Assembly: GCA_018262195.1 (NCBI GenBank)
Contig: JAGTRS010000027.1
Span: forward strand, 1-52,650
Length of the DNA stretch: 52,650 nucleotides
Direction: 5' to 3'
Origin: Pseudomonadota bacterium
Lineage (GTDB): Bacteria; Pseudomonadota; Gammaproteobacteria; Burkholderiales; Rhodocyclaceae
Under the pieces are notes generated by a model. The model was given only the letters and a program-made list of their open reading frames with translations, had not been told where the DNA came from and did not search any database. A program made the position numbers and the translations under genes. Positions 7,716 to 15,660 of the stretch are shown in pieces (the first letter of the stretch is position 1; each line of letters opens with the position of its first letter).

Positions 7716-10700
7716 ATGAACCTGCGGAAGGTTTTTCTCAGCGTGCTGCTGGCCTTGGCCGGGGGGCTGATCTTGATCGGCGGCGTGACCGTGGGCGCGT
7801 TGTCGGCATACAACGAGGCTTATCAGGCGGCCCGACATCGCCAGGAGTCCTTGCTCCTGATGAACGGCGTGCGCCAGGAAGTCGATTTGTTGAGCCGGCT
7901 GGTCACTTCGTATGTCACAACGGCCAATCCGCGTTTCCTGATCTACTACTACGACATACTGGCCATCCGCGAAGGTAGCAAGGCTGCGCCTGATGCCGCG
8001 TCGGCAACCTATTGGGAGCAGGTGATCGGCGGCCTGCGGACCCATGTTCAGTCGCCGCCTGGGCCGGGGGTCGCGCTGATCGAACGAACCAGTCGCCTGG
8101 GGTTCGATGCTGAGGAGCAGGCGCTACTCCGCCGAGTGTTCCAGATTACCGAGCAGATGAAGGAGGTCGAGCAGATCGCCTTTGCGGCAACGCAGGGCTT
8201 GTACGACCCGGTCAAGCGCGAAGTCGTTTCTGAAGCCGAACCCCAGCGCGAATTCGCCAACAATTTGCTGCACGAGGGACATTACCTGAAGCTGCGGGCT
8301 GAACTGGCGATGTCAGTCGAAGACTTGGCCAAACAGGTCGACCAGCGGACGATCAAGGATCTGGTTCAGGCCGGGGAGATGCTGCGGGGCTGGATTATTG
8401 CCGCACTGCTTCTGCTTCTTGGGGCCGGTGCGGTGTTGCTGATCAGCTACAACTATCTGAAGAAGCACTTGCTGGCCCCGTTGACGGCCTTGCATCAGAC
8501 AGCCATCGCCTTGTCCAAAAAAGCCTTTCACCAGCGCGTCGGCGATCTGCAGGGGGTTGAAGAGGTGCAGGCGCTGGCTGCGACGATTGATAGCATGGCT
8601 GCGGCGATCGAGGCTGATCTTGAGCAGCGCGAGCTGGTCCAGCGCGCATTGCGGCAGGCAAGGGCAAGGGCTGAGGTGGCGGCAGAGGCGAAGTCGATCT
8701 TTCTTGCCAACATGAGTCACGAAATTCGGACGCCGATGAATGCCATTCTCGGCATGGCCTATCTGGCCTTGAAATCCAAGCTGCCGCCACGGCAGCACGA
8801 TTACGTCGCCAAGATTCATTCGGCTGCCCGCTCGTTGCTCGGCATCCTGAACGATATTCTCGATTTTTCGAAGATCGAGGCGGGCAAGGTTGCCCTCGAA
8901 TCCGTTCTCTTCGATATCGAGACCGTGCTTCAGAATGCCCTGTTCATGGTTCAGCAGAAGGTTGAGGGAAAGCAGATCGAGCTTATTCTCGACTTCAAGC
9001 CTTCGCGCTCGATGCGTTATTTGCTGGGTGACCCCTTGCGCCTCGGGCAGGTGCTGATCAACTTGCTCAGTAATGCAGTCAAGTTCACCGAGCAAGGTCA
9101 TGTCCGTCTGGTAGTCAGCGAGGCCGCCTGCGATGGCGCGACCTCTACGATTGCCTTTCGGGTCGAGGATACCGGGATAGGCATGAGCCCCGAGCAGGTC
9201 GGGCGCTTGTTTCAGGAGTTTTCCCAGGCCGATGGGTCGACAACGAGAAAATACGGCGGAACCGGATTGGGCTTGGCCATTTCCAAACGCCTGGTGGCTG
9301 CCATGAGCGGGGAAATCGGTGTCGAGAGCAGCCTTGGCAAGGGTAGCGTGTTTCATTTCACCATTCAGTTGCCTTTTGCCTCAGAGGAAGCTGCCGATGG
9401 CGTGGCACCGGATGCCTTGACATGTCAGCGGGCACTCGTGGTGGATGATTATCCGGCGGCGCGAGACGGCATGGTCGACATGTTGTTGGCCATGGGGTGC
9501 AAGGAGGTCGATCAGGCGGCGGATGGTGCTGGAGCCATTGCCCGACTGGCGATGGCCGCCGCCAAGGGTGAAGATTATGATCTGCTCGTTCTCGAATGGT
9601 TGCTGCCGGATATGAGTGGCGGAGAGGTGATCGACGCGCTTCAGGCCAAAGCCATTGCGTTGCCGGCAAGAACGATCGTGGTTTCGGCGACCGACTCTGC
9701 CGTGCTGCGGCTGGATGTGACCCATCCCGGGATTTCCGAAGTGGTTCAGAAGCCGCTGCTGCCCAGTGTGCTGCGCCGAATCTGCGCAGAGGATTCTGAG
9801 GATTATGGGATTCCCGCTCTGGAAGAAGGTGGCGGTGCGTCGGAAAGCCTCCTGGGATTATCAATATTGCTGGTTGAAGACAATGACGTAAACCAGCAGG
9901 TTGCTGGCGAAATTCTCCGGGGTTGGGGGGCGCATGTGACGGTTGCAGGGAACGGCCAGATCGCCCTTGATCTGCTCTATTCGCATGCTCCGGACTACTA
10001 CGCAGCAGTACTGATGGATCTGGAAATGCCGGTGATGGATGGTCGAGAGGCGACACGTCGCGTACGCGACGACGAGCGGTTTCACGACTTGCCGATTATC
10101 GTGATGACGGCACACGTCGCCGGGCATGGCATGCGGGATCGTCTGGTGCCCGGGGTGAGCGGCTATATCTCCAAGCCGTTCGAGCCTGAAGAGTTGCAGG
10201 CCATCCTGAAACCCTACTGGCGCGGCCTCCAACCGGTTGAAATCGCGTCTGGCGTTATGGCGGGCACTGATTCCGATGCGGATGAGGGGTTTGTTGCCGC
10301 TTTGGAGTCGCTGTTCGAGATCGACTCGGTCCTGCTGCTTCGCCGCTTTGCCGGTCGCTTGCCATTTCTTGCTCGCGCCCTTGCTAGTTTTGTGGAAGAT
10401 TGCCGGAACTGGTCGGGCCGGCTGCATGAGTCACTGGCCAGAGGTGAGTTTGAGGCCGCCCGTAGGCAAGTGCATACGCTGAAGGGATTGGCCGGAACGT
10501 TCGCGATGACTCGCCTGCAGTCGGCCTTGATCGAACTTGAACTCGTCATGAAGGCCGGGGGCGTCGAACTATCCGGTGAAATCGCTGAAGTTGATTCTCA
10601 GCTTCAAGCGCTGTTGTCAGGCCTTGAAGGTTTTCCGGGATATGGTTCCGAGCCAGTTGCCATCCCTTTGCCTGGTGAGTTTGATGAAGCGCTGGAGAAG

Positions 10701-10886
10701 TTCCGCGAGCAATTGCGCCAAGGGGATGGTGAAGCCGAGGAAGTCTGGCGCCAAATCAAGGAAAACATGACGACGATTTATTCGGCGCGGCAGATAGCGG
10801 CGATTGATCGCGCAATCAGTCTATGGAATTTCGATGAAGCCCTCAGTCTTATCGATCGGGCTAGTCACGCTGGAGGTGGTCAATAG
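7716..10886 (+). CDS. hybrid sensor histidine kinase with two receiver domains and HPt
   Basis: A 1056-aa membrane kinase. TM1 is at about 6-28, a periplasmic sensor region at 29-224, and TM2 at 225-247, followed by HAMP, HisKA (ANMSHEIRTPMNAILGM, phospho-His335) and HATPase (NLLSNAVKFT, DTGIGM, YGGTGLGLAI). Receiver 1 (about 572-690) has Glu627 where the phospho-Asp should be (VLEWLLPDMSGG). Receiver 2 (about 715-832) is intact with Asp768 in LMDLEMPVMDG. A C-terminal HPt carries HTLKG (His920). Phosphorelay is therefore expected as His335, Asp768, His920. Start choice is uncertain: the ATG at 7716 begins a clean signal anchor, a GTG at 7674 is the alternative, and the strong AGGAGG at 7633-7638 fits neither. 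It overlaps the next gene by 1 bp. Confidence 0.9.
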   Translation: MNLRKVFLSVLLALAGGLILIGGVTVGALSAYNEAYQAARHRQESLLLMNGVRQEVDLLSRLVTSYVTTANPRFLIYYYDILAIREGSKAAPDAASATYWEQVIGGLRTHVQSPPGPGVALIERTSRLGFDAEEQALLRRVFQITEQMKEVEQIAFAATQGLYDPVKREVVSEAEPQREFANNLLHEGHYLKLRAELAMSVEDLAKQVDQRTIKDLVQAGEMLRGWIIAALLLLLGAGAVLLISYNYLKKHLLAPLTALHQTAIALSKKAFHQRVGDLQGVEEVQALAATIDSMAAAIEADLEQRELVQRALRQARARAEVAAEAKSIFLANMSHEIRTPMNAILGMAYLALKSKLPPRQHDYVAKIHSAARSLLGILNDILDFSKIEAGKVALESVLFDIETVLQNALFMVQQKVEGKQIELILDFKPSRSMRYLLGDPLRLGQVLINLLSNAVKFTEQGHVRLVVSEAACDGATSTIAFRVEDTGIGMSPEQVGRLFQEFSQADGSTTRKYGGTGLGLAISKRLVAAMSGEIGVESSLGKGSVFHFTIQLPFASEEAADGVAPDALTCQRALVVDDYPAARDGMVDMLLAMGCKEVDQAADGAGAIARLAMAAAKGEDYDLLVLEWLLPDMSGGEVIDALQAKAIALPARTIVVSATDSAVLRLDVTHPGISEVVQKPLLPSVLRRICAEDSEDYGIPALEEGGGASESLLGLSILLVEDNDVNQQVAGEILRGWGAHVTVAGNGQIALDLLYSHAPDYYAAVLMDLEMPVMDGREATRRVRDDERFHDLPIIVMTAHVAGHGMRDRLVPGVSGYISKPFEPEELQAILKPYWRGLQPVEIASGVMAGTDSDADEGFVAALESLFEIDSVLLLRRFAGRLPFLARALASFVEDCRNWSGRLHESLARGEFEAARRQVHTLKGLAGTFAMTRLQSALIELELVMKAGGVELSGEIAEVDSQLQALLSGLEGFPGYGSEPVAIPLPGEFDEALEKFREQLRQGDGEAEEVWRQIKENMTTIYSARQIAAIDRAISLWNFDEALSLIDRASHAGGGQ

Positions 10887-11983
10887 TGAGTGAAGCAGAG
10901 AGCGAAAAGCGGGCGAATATTCTGGTCATCGATGACACTCCGGGCAACCTGAGTCTCTTGAACCAGCTCCTGCGTACGCAGTATCGCGTCAAGCTTGCCA
11001 ATGGTGGCGTCAAAGGCTTGGCGCTGGCGCTTGCCGCGCCGCCGGACTTGATCCTGCTTGACATCATGATGCCGGAAATGGATGGCTACGAGGTGTTCCA
11101 GCGTCTGAAGGCAAATCCGGTGACGCGTGATATTCCAGTCATTTTTCTGACCGCCAAGGCAGGGGTGGAGGATGAGGAGCACGGCCTGGCCCTGGGGGCG
11201 GTCGACTTCATTCACAAACCGATTGCACCGTCTGTCGTCCTGGCCCGGGTGCGTACCCACCTGCAGATACGGAACTGGCAAACCTTCCTCGAGGACAAGA
11301 GCGTCTGGTTGCAAGGCGAGGTCGAGCGCCGCGTGAACGAGGTGCTACACCTTCAGGAGGCGGCTATCCGGGTCATGGTTTCCCTGGCCGAATTTCGGGA
11401 TGAGTGCACCGGCAACCATATTCGCCGCACTCAGGATTACGTCCGCTTGCTGGCGGAATATATCAGCCGACAGGAACGTGATCGCGAGTTCCTGGGGGCC
11501 GAGCAGATCGACCAGATTGCCAAGGCAGCCCCTTTGCACGACATCGGTAAGATCGCTATCCCTGATCACATCCTGCTCAAGCCGGGCAAGCATACCCCCG
11601 AAGAGTTCGAGATCATGAAAACGCACAGCGTCAAGGGTGAGGGGATGCTGCTCCGTTCCCTGAGAGAGCTGGGGGATGACAATGCAATGCTGCATTTCGC
11701 CGGGCAGATAGCACGCAGCCATCATGAGCGCTGGGATGGTGGGGGCTACCCGGACGGGCTTGCCGGAGATTCCATCCCGCTGGCAGCAAGACTGATGGCG
11801 GTGGCTGATGTCTATGATGCCCTTCGTTCGCGACGCCCTTACAAGGAGGCGTTCAGCCATCCGGAGGCAGTTGGCATCTTGCGTGAAGGACGCGGCAAAC
11901 ATTTTGATCCGCTGCTGATTGATGCTTTTCTCGCCCAGGAAAGCATTTTCTCGGAAATTGCCATTAAACTTGCCGATGAATAA
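10886..11983 (+). CDS. response regulator with HD-GYP domain (c-di-GMP phosphodiesterase)
   Basis: A 365-aa protein with a GTG start that overlaps the kinase stop by 1 bp. The receiver at 10-130 has Asp59 in ILLDIMMPEMDG. A coiled linker leads to the HD-GYP domain with HDIGK (218-222) and HHERWDGGGYPDGL (279-292). All metal ligands and the GYP motif are present, so hydrolysis of cyclic di-GMP to GMP/pGpG is expected. It is very likely the output partner of the upstream HPt, so the periplasmic signal would alter cyclic di-GMP levels. Confidence 0.93.
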   Translation: MSEAESEKRANILVIDDTPGNLSLLNQLLRTQYRVKLANGGVKGLALALAAPPDLILLDIMMPEMDGYEVFQRLKANPVTRDIPVIFLTAKAGVEDEEHGLALGAVDFIHKPIAPSVVLARVRTHLQIRNWQTFLEDKSVWLQGEVERRVNEVLHLQEAAIRVMVSLAEFRDECTGNHIRRTQDYVRLLAEYISRQERDREFLGAEQIDQIAKAAPLHDIGKIAIPDHILLKPGKHTPEEFEIMKTHSVKGEGMLLRSLRELGDDNAMLHFAGQIARSHHERWDGGGYPDGLAGDSIPLAARLMAVADVYDALRSRRPYKEAFSHPEAVGILREGRGKHFDPLLIDAFLAQESIFSEIAIKLADE

Positions 11984-12015
11984 CCTTGTCATGTCCTGAC
12001 TGGACGCTGCCATAT

Positions 12016-13263
12016 ATGCAAAAAAGACTGTTAAGTACTGCGTTACTGCCCTTGCTGGCGGTTATGGCCATGCCGGCGCAGGCGGTCGACCTGACGTGGT
12101 CCGGATTCGGCACGTTCGGCTACGCCCGCTCTGATCAATCATTCAATTACCAGCGTTTCATCAGTGATGACGGTACGCTCAAGCGGGATACCGTGCTCGG
12201 CGCCCAGGTCGATGCGCGCTTCTCGCAGGAGTGGAGCGCCACTGTTCAAGCCAAGGCTGCCCCCTCAGATCATTCCGATTCCCAATGGCAGGCCTCGGTC
12301 GCCTGGGCCTTCCTTTCCTGGCGGCCGAGCGATGACTGGCTGATTCGAGCCGGCAAGATTCGCCTGCCGATGATGCTGAACACGGAAAACAGTGATGTTG
12401 GCGCGACCTACGACTTCGCTCGCCTGCCACTGGAAGTCTATTCGATTGCCCCAACCACGGACGTTATCGGGGTGAGCATCAGCAAGACCTGGCTGGGGGA
12501 CTCGTTCGACTGGACTGCCGAGGCCTACACCGGCGAGACGAGTACTTACTGGCGATACTACGGGCGCGACAGAACGATGGACAAGGCAAACTCGCCGGGT
12601 AGCTGGTTTTTGCCGATCGACATGAAGAGCAGTGGCCTGGTTCTCACGGCGCGCAGCTTTGAGCACACCTTCCGTATTGGCTATCACGAAGGCCAGGCTT
12701 CGCGGCCCGGGGAGAAAACAGGGGCCGGGTTTGAGTATCTCAATCCGCCAGGGGTGTACCTGCTTTCGTCGGGCGGCGTTGATAAGCTCCGCGTTCCTAT
12801 CGTCACTTTGGGTGCCAGTGTCTCGTTACCGGTCGAGTTTCGCCTGACCGGTGAATACGCACAGGCAAAGGTTGAGAGCGCCAGTCGTGGCCTGAGTCGC
12901 TGGGGGGCTTATCTTGCCCTGACGAAGCGTATCGGGGCCTGGACGCCTTATGTTTCTTACGCAAAAACGAAGTCAACGGATGAGGCGCTGGGGCTGTATC
13001 AACGGATCAACGCTAACGCCGGTGTTGTGCCAGCCCCGCTGCGCAACAGCCAAACCCTGATGGCCGACATCACAGCACCTTATGATCAGTCGACGATAGC
13101 GCTCGGAACGTCATTCGCTGTGAGCCCGAAGAGCCTGATCAAGACGGAGATTTCCCGGGTCAGGACGGGGGTGGCTTCCAGTTTCATTGATGCGCCGGCC
13201 GGTGGCGATAGCGGCAATCGGCACATCAATATCTTCTCGCTCTCTTACAGCTTCAGCTTCTGA
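12016..13263 (+). CDS. outer-membrane porin-like protein
   Basis: A 415-aa protein with a clear signal peptide (MQKRLLSTALLPLLAVMAMP, cleavage after AQA). The rest is alternating beta-strand character with many Tyr/Trp/Phe at strand ends, and it ends in Phe (SLSYSFSF), the outer-membrane insertion signal. This fits a 16- or 18-stranded porin of the phosphate-selective/OprP-like type, though the specificity cannot be read. It lies 32 bp after the HD-GYP gene and 9 bp before the PstS-like gene, suggesting one operon for sensing and uptake. Confidence 0.8.
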   Translation: MQKRLLSTALLPLLAVMAMPAQAVDLTWSGFGTFGYARSDQSFNYQRFISDDGTLKRDTVLGAQVDARFSQEWSATVQAKAAPSDHSDSQWQASVAWAFLSWRPSDDWLIRAGKIRLPMMLNTENSDVGATYDFARLPLEVYSIAPTTDVIGVSISKTWLGDSFDWTAEAYTGETSTYWRYYGRDRTMDKANSPGSWFLPIDMKSSGLVLTARSFEHTFRIGYHEGQASRPGEKTGAGFEYLNPPGVYLLSSGGVDKLRVPIVTLGASVSLPVEFRLTGEYAQAKVESASRGLSRWGAYLALTKRIGAWTPYVSYAKTKSTDEALGLYQRINANAGVVPAPLRNSQTLMADITAPYDQSTIALGTSFAVSPKSLIKTEISRVRTGVASSFIDAPAGGDSGNRHINIFSLSYSFSF

Positions 13264-13272
13264 GAGACATTG

Positions 13273-13686
13273 ATGATCCTCCGGGCACTCCTCCTTCTCT
13301 CTCTGTTGTTGGGCGGGTTGGTGGCCGCGGCGGGAGATGACCTGGTGGTTATCGGGCATTCCTCATTGCCGAAAACGGACCGAGTGACCCTGCAGCGGCT
13401 ATACACCGGACGCATCGTCTCCATTGGTGCCCAGACTGTAACGCCACTTAACCTGCCGCCGGGGAGCGCTGCACGCGACGATTTTCTGCAAATGGTCATG
13501 GAGCAGAACGAGGAGCAATACACAGGTTACTGGCTGGTCCGGCGCTATGTCGGCAAGGGTTCGCCGCCGAAGGAACTGGGCAGCGTCGACGAGGTTGTGA
13601 GGCATGTGGTCTCGACTCCCGGGGCGGTCGGCTACGTTCCATTGTCAAAGGTGCCACCCGGTGCCAATGTGATTTTTAGGCGCTAG
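13273..13686 (+). CDS. small PstS-like periplasmic protein
   Basis: A 137-aa protein with signal peptide (MILRALLLLSLLLGGLVAAA). The mature part resembles one lobe of phosphate ABC-transporter substrate-binding proteins: LVVIGHSSLPKTDRVTLQRL, then LYTGRI, and a C-terminal VVSTPGAVGYVPLS strand typical of the PBP-like family. It is much shorter than a full PstS (about 330 aa), and no ABC transporter genes are adjacent. In this setting it may be a periplasmic ligand-binding accessory of the upstream kinase or porin; that is inference. Confidence 0.75.
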   Translation: MILRALLLLSLLLGGLVAAAGDDLVVIGHSSLPKTDRVTLQRLYTGRIVSIGAQTVTPLNLPPGSAARDDFLQMVMEQNEEQYTGYWLVRRYVGKGSPPKELGSVDEVVRHVVSTPGAVGYVPLSKVPPGANVIFRR

Positions 13687-13735
13687 CTGAAAACAAAAGG
13701 CGCTGGCTTTTTTTCGGGGGAGTGCTAAGCTGAAA

Positions 13736-13898
13736 GCGTGTGAGGTTTGCAGCAAGCCTGATACGAAGTTGCGGTACTCGCTGCGCTGCAGGAGACTTTA
13801 TGGCAGTTGTCACAGGAAGCGTTCTTGAGATTACCGTGTAGTACTCCGTAACGGCGAATAGCCGAATGCCTTGACCGAGTGTCAGGGTTGCAGTAACC
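13736..13898 (+). ncRNA. ssrS: structured RNA, probable 6S RNA
   Basis: A non-coding stretch of about 163 nt folds as a long rod. The 5' segment 13744-13747 and 13750-13762 pairs with 13895-13898 and 13881-13893. An inner stem pairs 13768-13778 with 13840-13852. On the 3' side a hairpin CCTTGAC (13869-13875) / GTCAGGG (13881-13887) is followed by TTGCAG. This resembles the conserved 6S 3' element of gammaproteobacteria (CCUUGAAC hairpin followed by GGUUACAG). CCTGATACGA near the 5' side also echoes the 6S CCUGAGCCGAUA segment. It has its own strong terminator. 6S binds sigma70 RNA polymerase. Identity is inferred from memory of the family and not from a covariance search. Confidence 0.5.
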
Positions 13899-13935
13899 GA
13901 AGCCCATGCCTGAAACGCATGGGCTTCACGTTTTT
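13899..13935 (+). terminator. rho-independent terminator after the structured RNA
   Basis: GAAGCCCATG pairs perfectly with CATGGGCTTC over 10 bp, with a 9-nt loop, followed by ACGTTTTT. It ends only 5 bp before the RidA start, so RidA depends on read-through or on a promoter within the RNA region. Confidence 0.85.
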
Positions 13936-13940
13936 CGGGA

Positions 13941-14300
13941 ATGAAAATGCAAATTCAACGCCATGGAACGACCCGCCGTTACTCGGACAGCGTCGTCCAC
14001 AACGCGACCGTATATCTCGTCGAAGTGCCGTCCAATCTCGATGGCGACATTGCCGCCCAGACCGAAAACCTGCTGGCCAGCATCGATAGCCTGTTGGCTC
14101 AGGCAGGCAGCGACCGGACAAAGCTCCTGATGGTCACCATTTATCTGGCGGACATGGCGGACTATGACGCGATGAACGCGATTTGGGATGCCTGGGTTCC
14201 TGAAGGGCATGCGCCAGTGCGTGCGTGTTTGCAGGCTCGACTGTCCAATCCCGGCTATCGGATCGAAATGGTCTTGACCGCAGCGGTCGCTCAGGCCTGA
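13941..14300 (+). CDS. RidA/YjgF family protein
   Basis: A 119-aa single-domain protein: TENLLASIDSLLAQAGSDRT, VTIYLADMADYDAMNAIWDA and PVRACLQARL are RidA-family motifs, including the conserved Arg of the PxRxC segment that binds the substrate carboxylate. RidA enzymes deaminate reactive enamine/imine intermediates released by PLP enzymes. This divergent subgroup may have another substrate. The start is ATG 13941; ATG 13947 is also possible. Its 3' end overlaps the convergent cysteine-cluster gene by 10 bp. Confidence 0.85.
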   Translation: MKMQIQRHGTTRRYSDSVVHNATVYLVEVPSNLDGDIAAQTENLLASIDSLLAQAGSDRTKLLMVTIYLADMADYDAMNAIWDAWVPEGHAPVRACLQARLSNPGYRIEMVLTAAVAQA

Positions 14301-14644
14301 ACGTCGGCGCTGCAGTCGCAGCCCTTGCCGGCTGAAATCCAGCGGGTAAAAAGGCGGTTGGCCAGCGGCACGCCGCTGCTCGGCAGCCAGTTCAAGTAAC
14401 GCTGCGGATGAACGAGCAGGCCACACAGATAGCGGCTTTGTTCGGCGGACCATTCCAGCGCCGGGCATGGCCCCTGGCTTTGCAGGAACCGTAGGCGTGC
14501 GGCAGGGCAGGTTTCCAGCGCACAGCAGACGCCGCAGCCGTTGCACGCCTGGCCCTCAGGTGGCTTGGTCGGCGCGGTCGCGTGGAGGTGAATGGTTTGT
14601 TCTGGCACGTTGCGTAATGAACCATGTCTGGCCAAATTGATCAA
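14291..14644 (-). CDS. YkgJ-type cysteine cluster protein
   Basis: Up to 117 aa. The N-terminal half has ACNGCGVCCALETCP, then GPCPALEW, YLCGLL and a C-terminal GCDC: the arrangement of the zinc/iron-chelating CxxCxxCC family (YkgJ/DUF of unknown function). The start is uncertain: the longest reading begins with TTG at 14644, and a GTG at 14608 gives 105 aa and keeps the whole cluster. Function unknown; metal binding is expected from the cysteines. Confidence 0.75.
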   Translation of the reverse strand: MINLARHGSLRNVPEQTIHLHATAPTKPPEGQACNGCGVCCALETCPAARLRFLQSQGPCPALEWSAEQSRYLCGLLVHPQRYLNWLPSSGVPLANRLFTRWISAGKGCDCSADVQA

Positions 14645-14674
14645 ACACCAGTGATATTTCCCAAGGAGTTCGTG

Positions 14675-14800
14675 ATGACGAAACTGATTTCCGCTTTGCT
14701 GGCAACCGTGTTTGCATTCGTCAGTGTTTCAGCATTGGCGTGTGGCGACAAGGCGAAAGATGAAAAGCAGATGAGTACGCCGGCCAAGCCCAAGATTTAG
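14675..14800 (+). CDS. small secreted protein, 41 aa
   Basis: ATG at 14675 follows AAGGAG by 6 bp. The product starts MTKLISALLATVFAFVSVSA, a typical signal peptide, with ALA before Cys23; the mature part is a short, charged, Lys-rich peptide (GDKAKDEKQ). The Cys right after ALA could suggest a lipoprotein, but position -3 is Ala, not Leu, so plain export is as likely. A good terminator follows at 14815. Function unknown. Confidence 0.65.
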   Translation: MTKLISALLATVFAFVSVSALACGDKAKDEKQMSTPAKPKI

Positions 14801-14814
14801 TGGTGCTGGCAGGA

Positions 14815-14840
14815 AAAGAGGCGGCTTTGGCCGCCTCTTT
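14815..14840. terminator. bidirectional terminator
   Basis: AAAGAGGCGG pairs with CCGCCTCTTT over 10 bp around a 6-nt loop. It lies between the convergent small secreted protein and the M23 peptidase genes. Confidence 0.85.
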
Positions 14841-14844
14841 GCGT

Positions 14845-15660
14845 TTAAGGCCGGGCGAGGAATAGTTCAGGATCGACCGGCGTGTTGTTGAGAATGACCG
14901 CCCAGTGCAAATGCGGGCCGGTGACTCGCCCGGTGGCCCCGACTGCACCGAGCGGAATCCCTTTTTTGACTACCTGTCCGGCGCGAACGTCGATGCGGGA
15001 CAGGTGCATGTAAGCCGTAATCAGCCCTTGTCCATGGTCGATGAAGACGGTGTTGCCGTTGAAGAAGTAATTGCCGACGTTGGCGACGATGCCGTCAGCC
15101 GGGGCGATGATCGGTGCGCCGGTGCCGACGGCAACATCCAGTCCGGCATGTGGATTGCGCGGCTGGCCGTTGAAGATGCGGCGCAGGCCAAAGCGCGAGG
15201 ACAGCGGTCCGCTGGCCGGCAGCGTGAACTCGGTGGCCGGCGCCGGATCGGCAAAGTGTTTCTTGATCGCCTCGGTGATTTTTTGCTCGCGCTCGATGCG
15301 GGCCAGATCCTCTGCGTTCGGTTCGACCTTGCGCTTGTCCTTGATGGTCAGGCGCTGTTCCGGATAATTCTTGATCTGAACGGCGACCTGTCTGGTCGTC
15401 GTGGTGGCTCCGCTGGATACCCGGATTTCCAGTTCGCCGGGCAGTGTGTCGAGCGGGATGCCGAGAAGCGCGAACCAACGTCCGTTGTCCCGAACGACCG
15501 CGACGGGCTGCTCTCCCCAGCGGGCGGTCGGCGCCATCTGGCTGCCTGGGCCGAGGTCGATGACGGCAACGCCGCCGGGTACCGGCGCATGCCTGGGCAG
15601 GGCAAAGGCGGTGACGGCGTGGCAGAGCAGCAGGACGAGGGCGAAGCGGAATGGTTTCAT
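14845..15660 (-). CDS. M23 family peptidoglycan endopeptidase
   Basis: A 271-aa protein with signal peptide (FALVLLLCHAVTAFA). The C-terminal LytM domain has NPHAGLD (zinc His and Asp) and GPHLHW (HxH), so all zinc ligands are present. The N-terminal part (residues 30-130) is a beta-rich region common in stand-alone M23 proteins with the FGLRR substrate groove element. It is expected to cleave peptide cross-links in the periplasm. Its ATG overlaps the stop of the upstream thioredoxin by 4 bp, at the end of the glnS operon. Confidence 0.92.
   Translation of the reverse strand: MKPFRFALVLLLCHAVTAFALPRHAPVPGGVAVIDLGPGSQMAPTARWGEQPVAVVRDNGRWFALLGIPLDTLPGELEIRVSSGATTTTRQVAVQIKNYPEQRLTIKDKRKVEPNAEDLARIEREQKITEAIKKHFADPAPATEFTLPASGPLSSRFGLRRIFNGQPRNPHAGLDVAVGTGAPIIAPADGIVANVGNYFFNGNTVFIDHGQGLITAYMHLSRIDVRAGQVVKKGIPLGAVGATGRVTGPHLHWAVILNNTPVDPELFLARP

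Noticed and set aside
13725..13907. 60-aa minus-strand frame with a CxxCH-like motif (CDNCHK)
   Set aside because: The region folds as a structured RNA on the plus strand and the frame has no SD or signal peptide for a cytochrome; the motif is likely chance.
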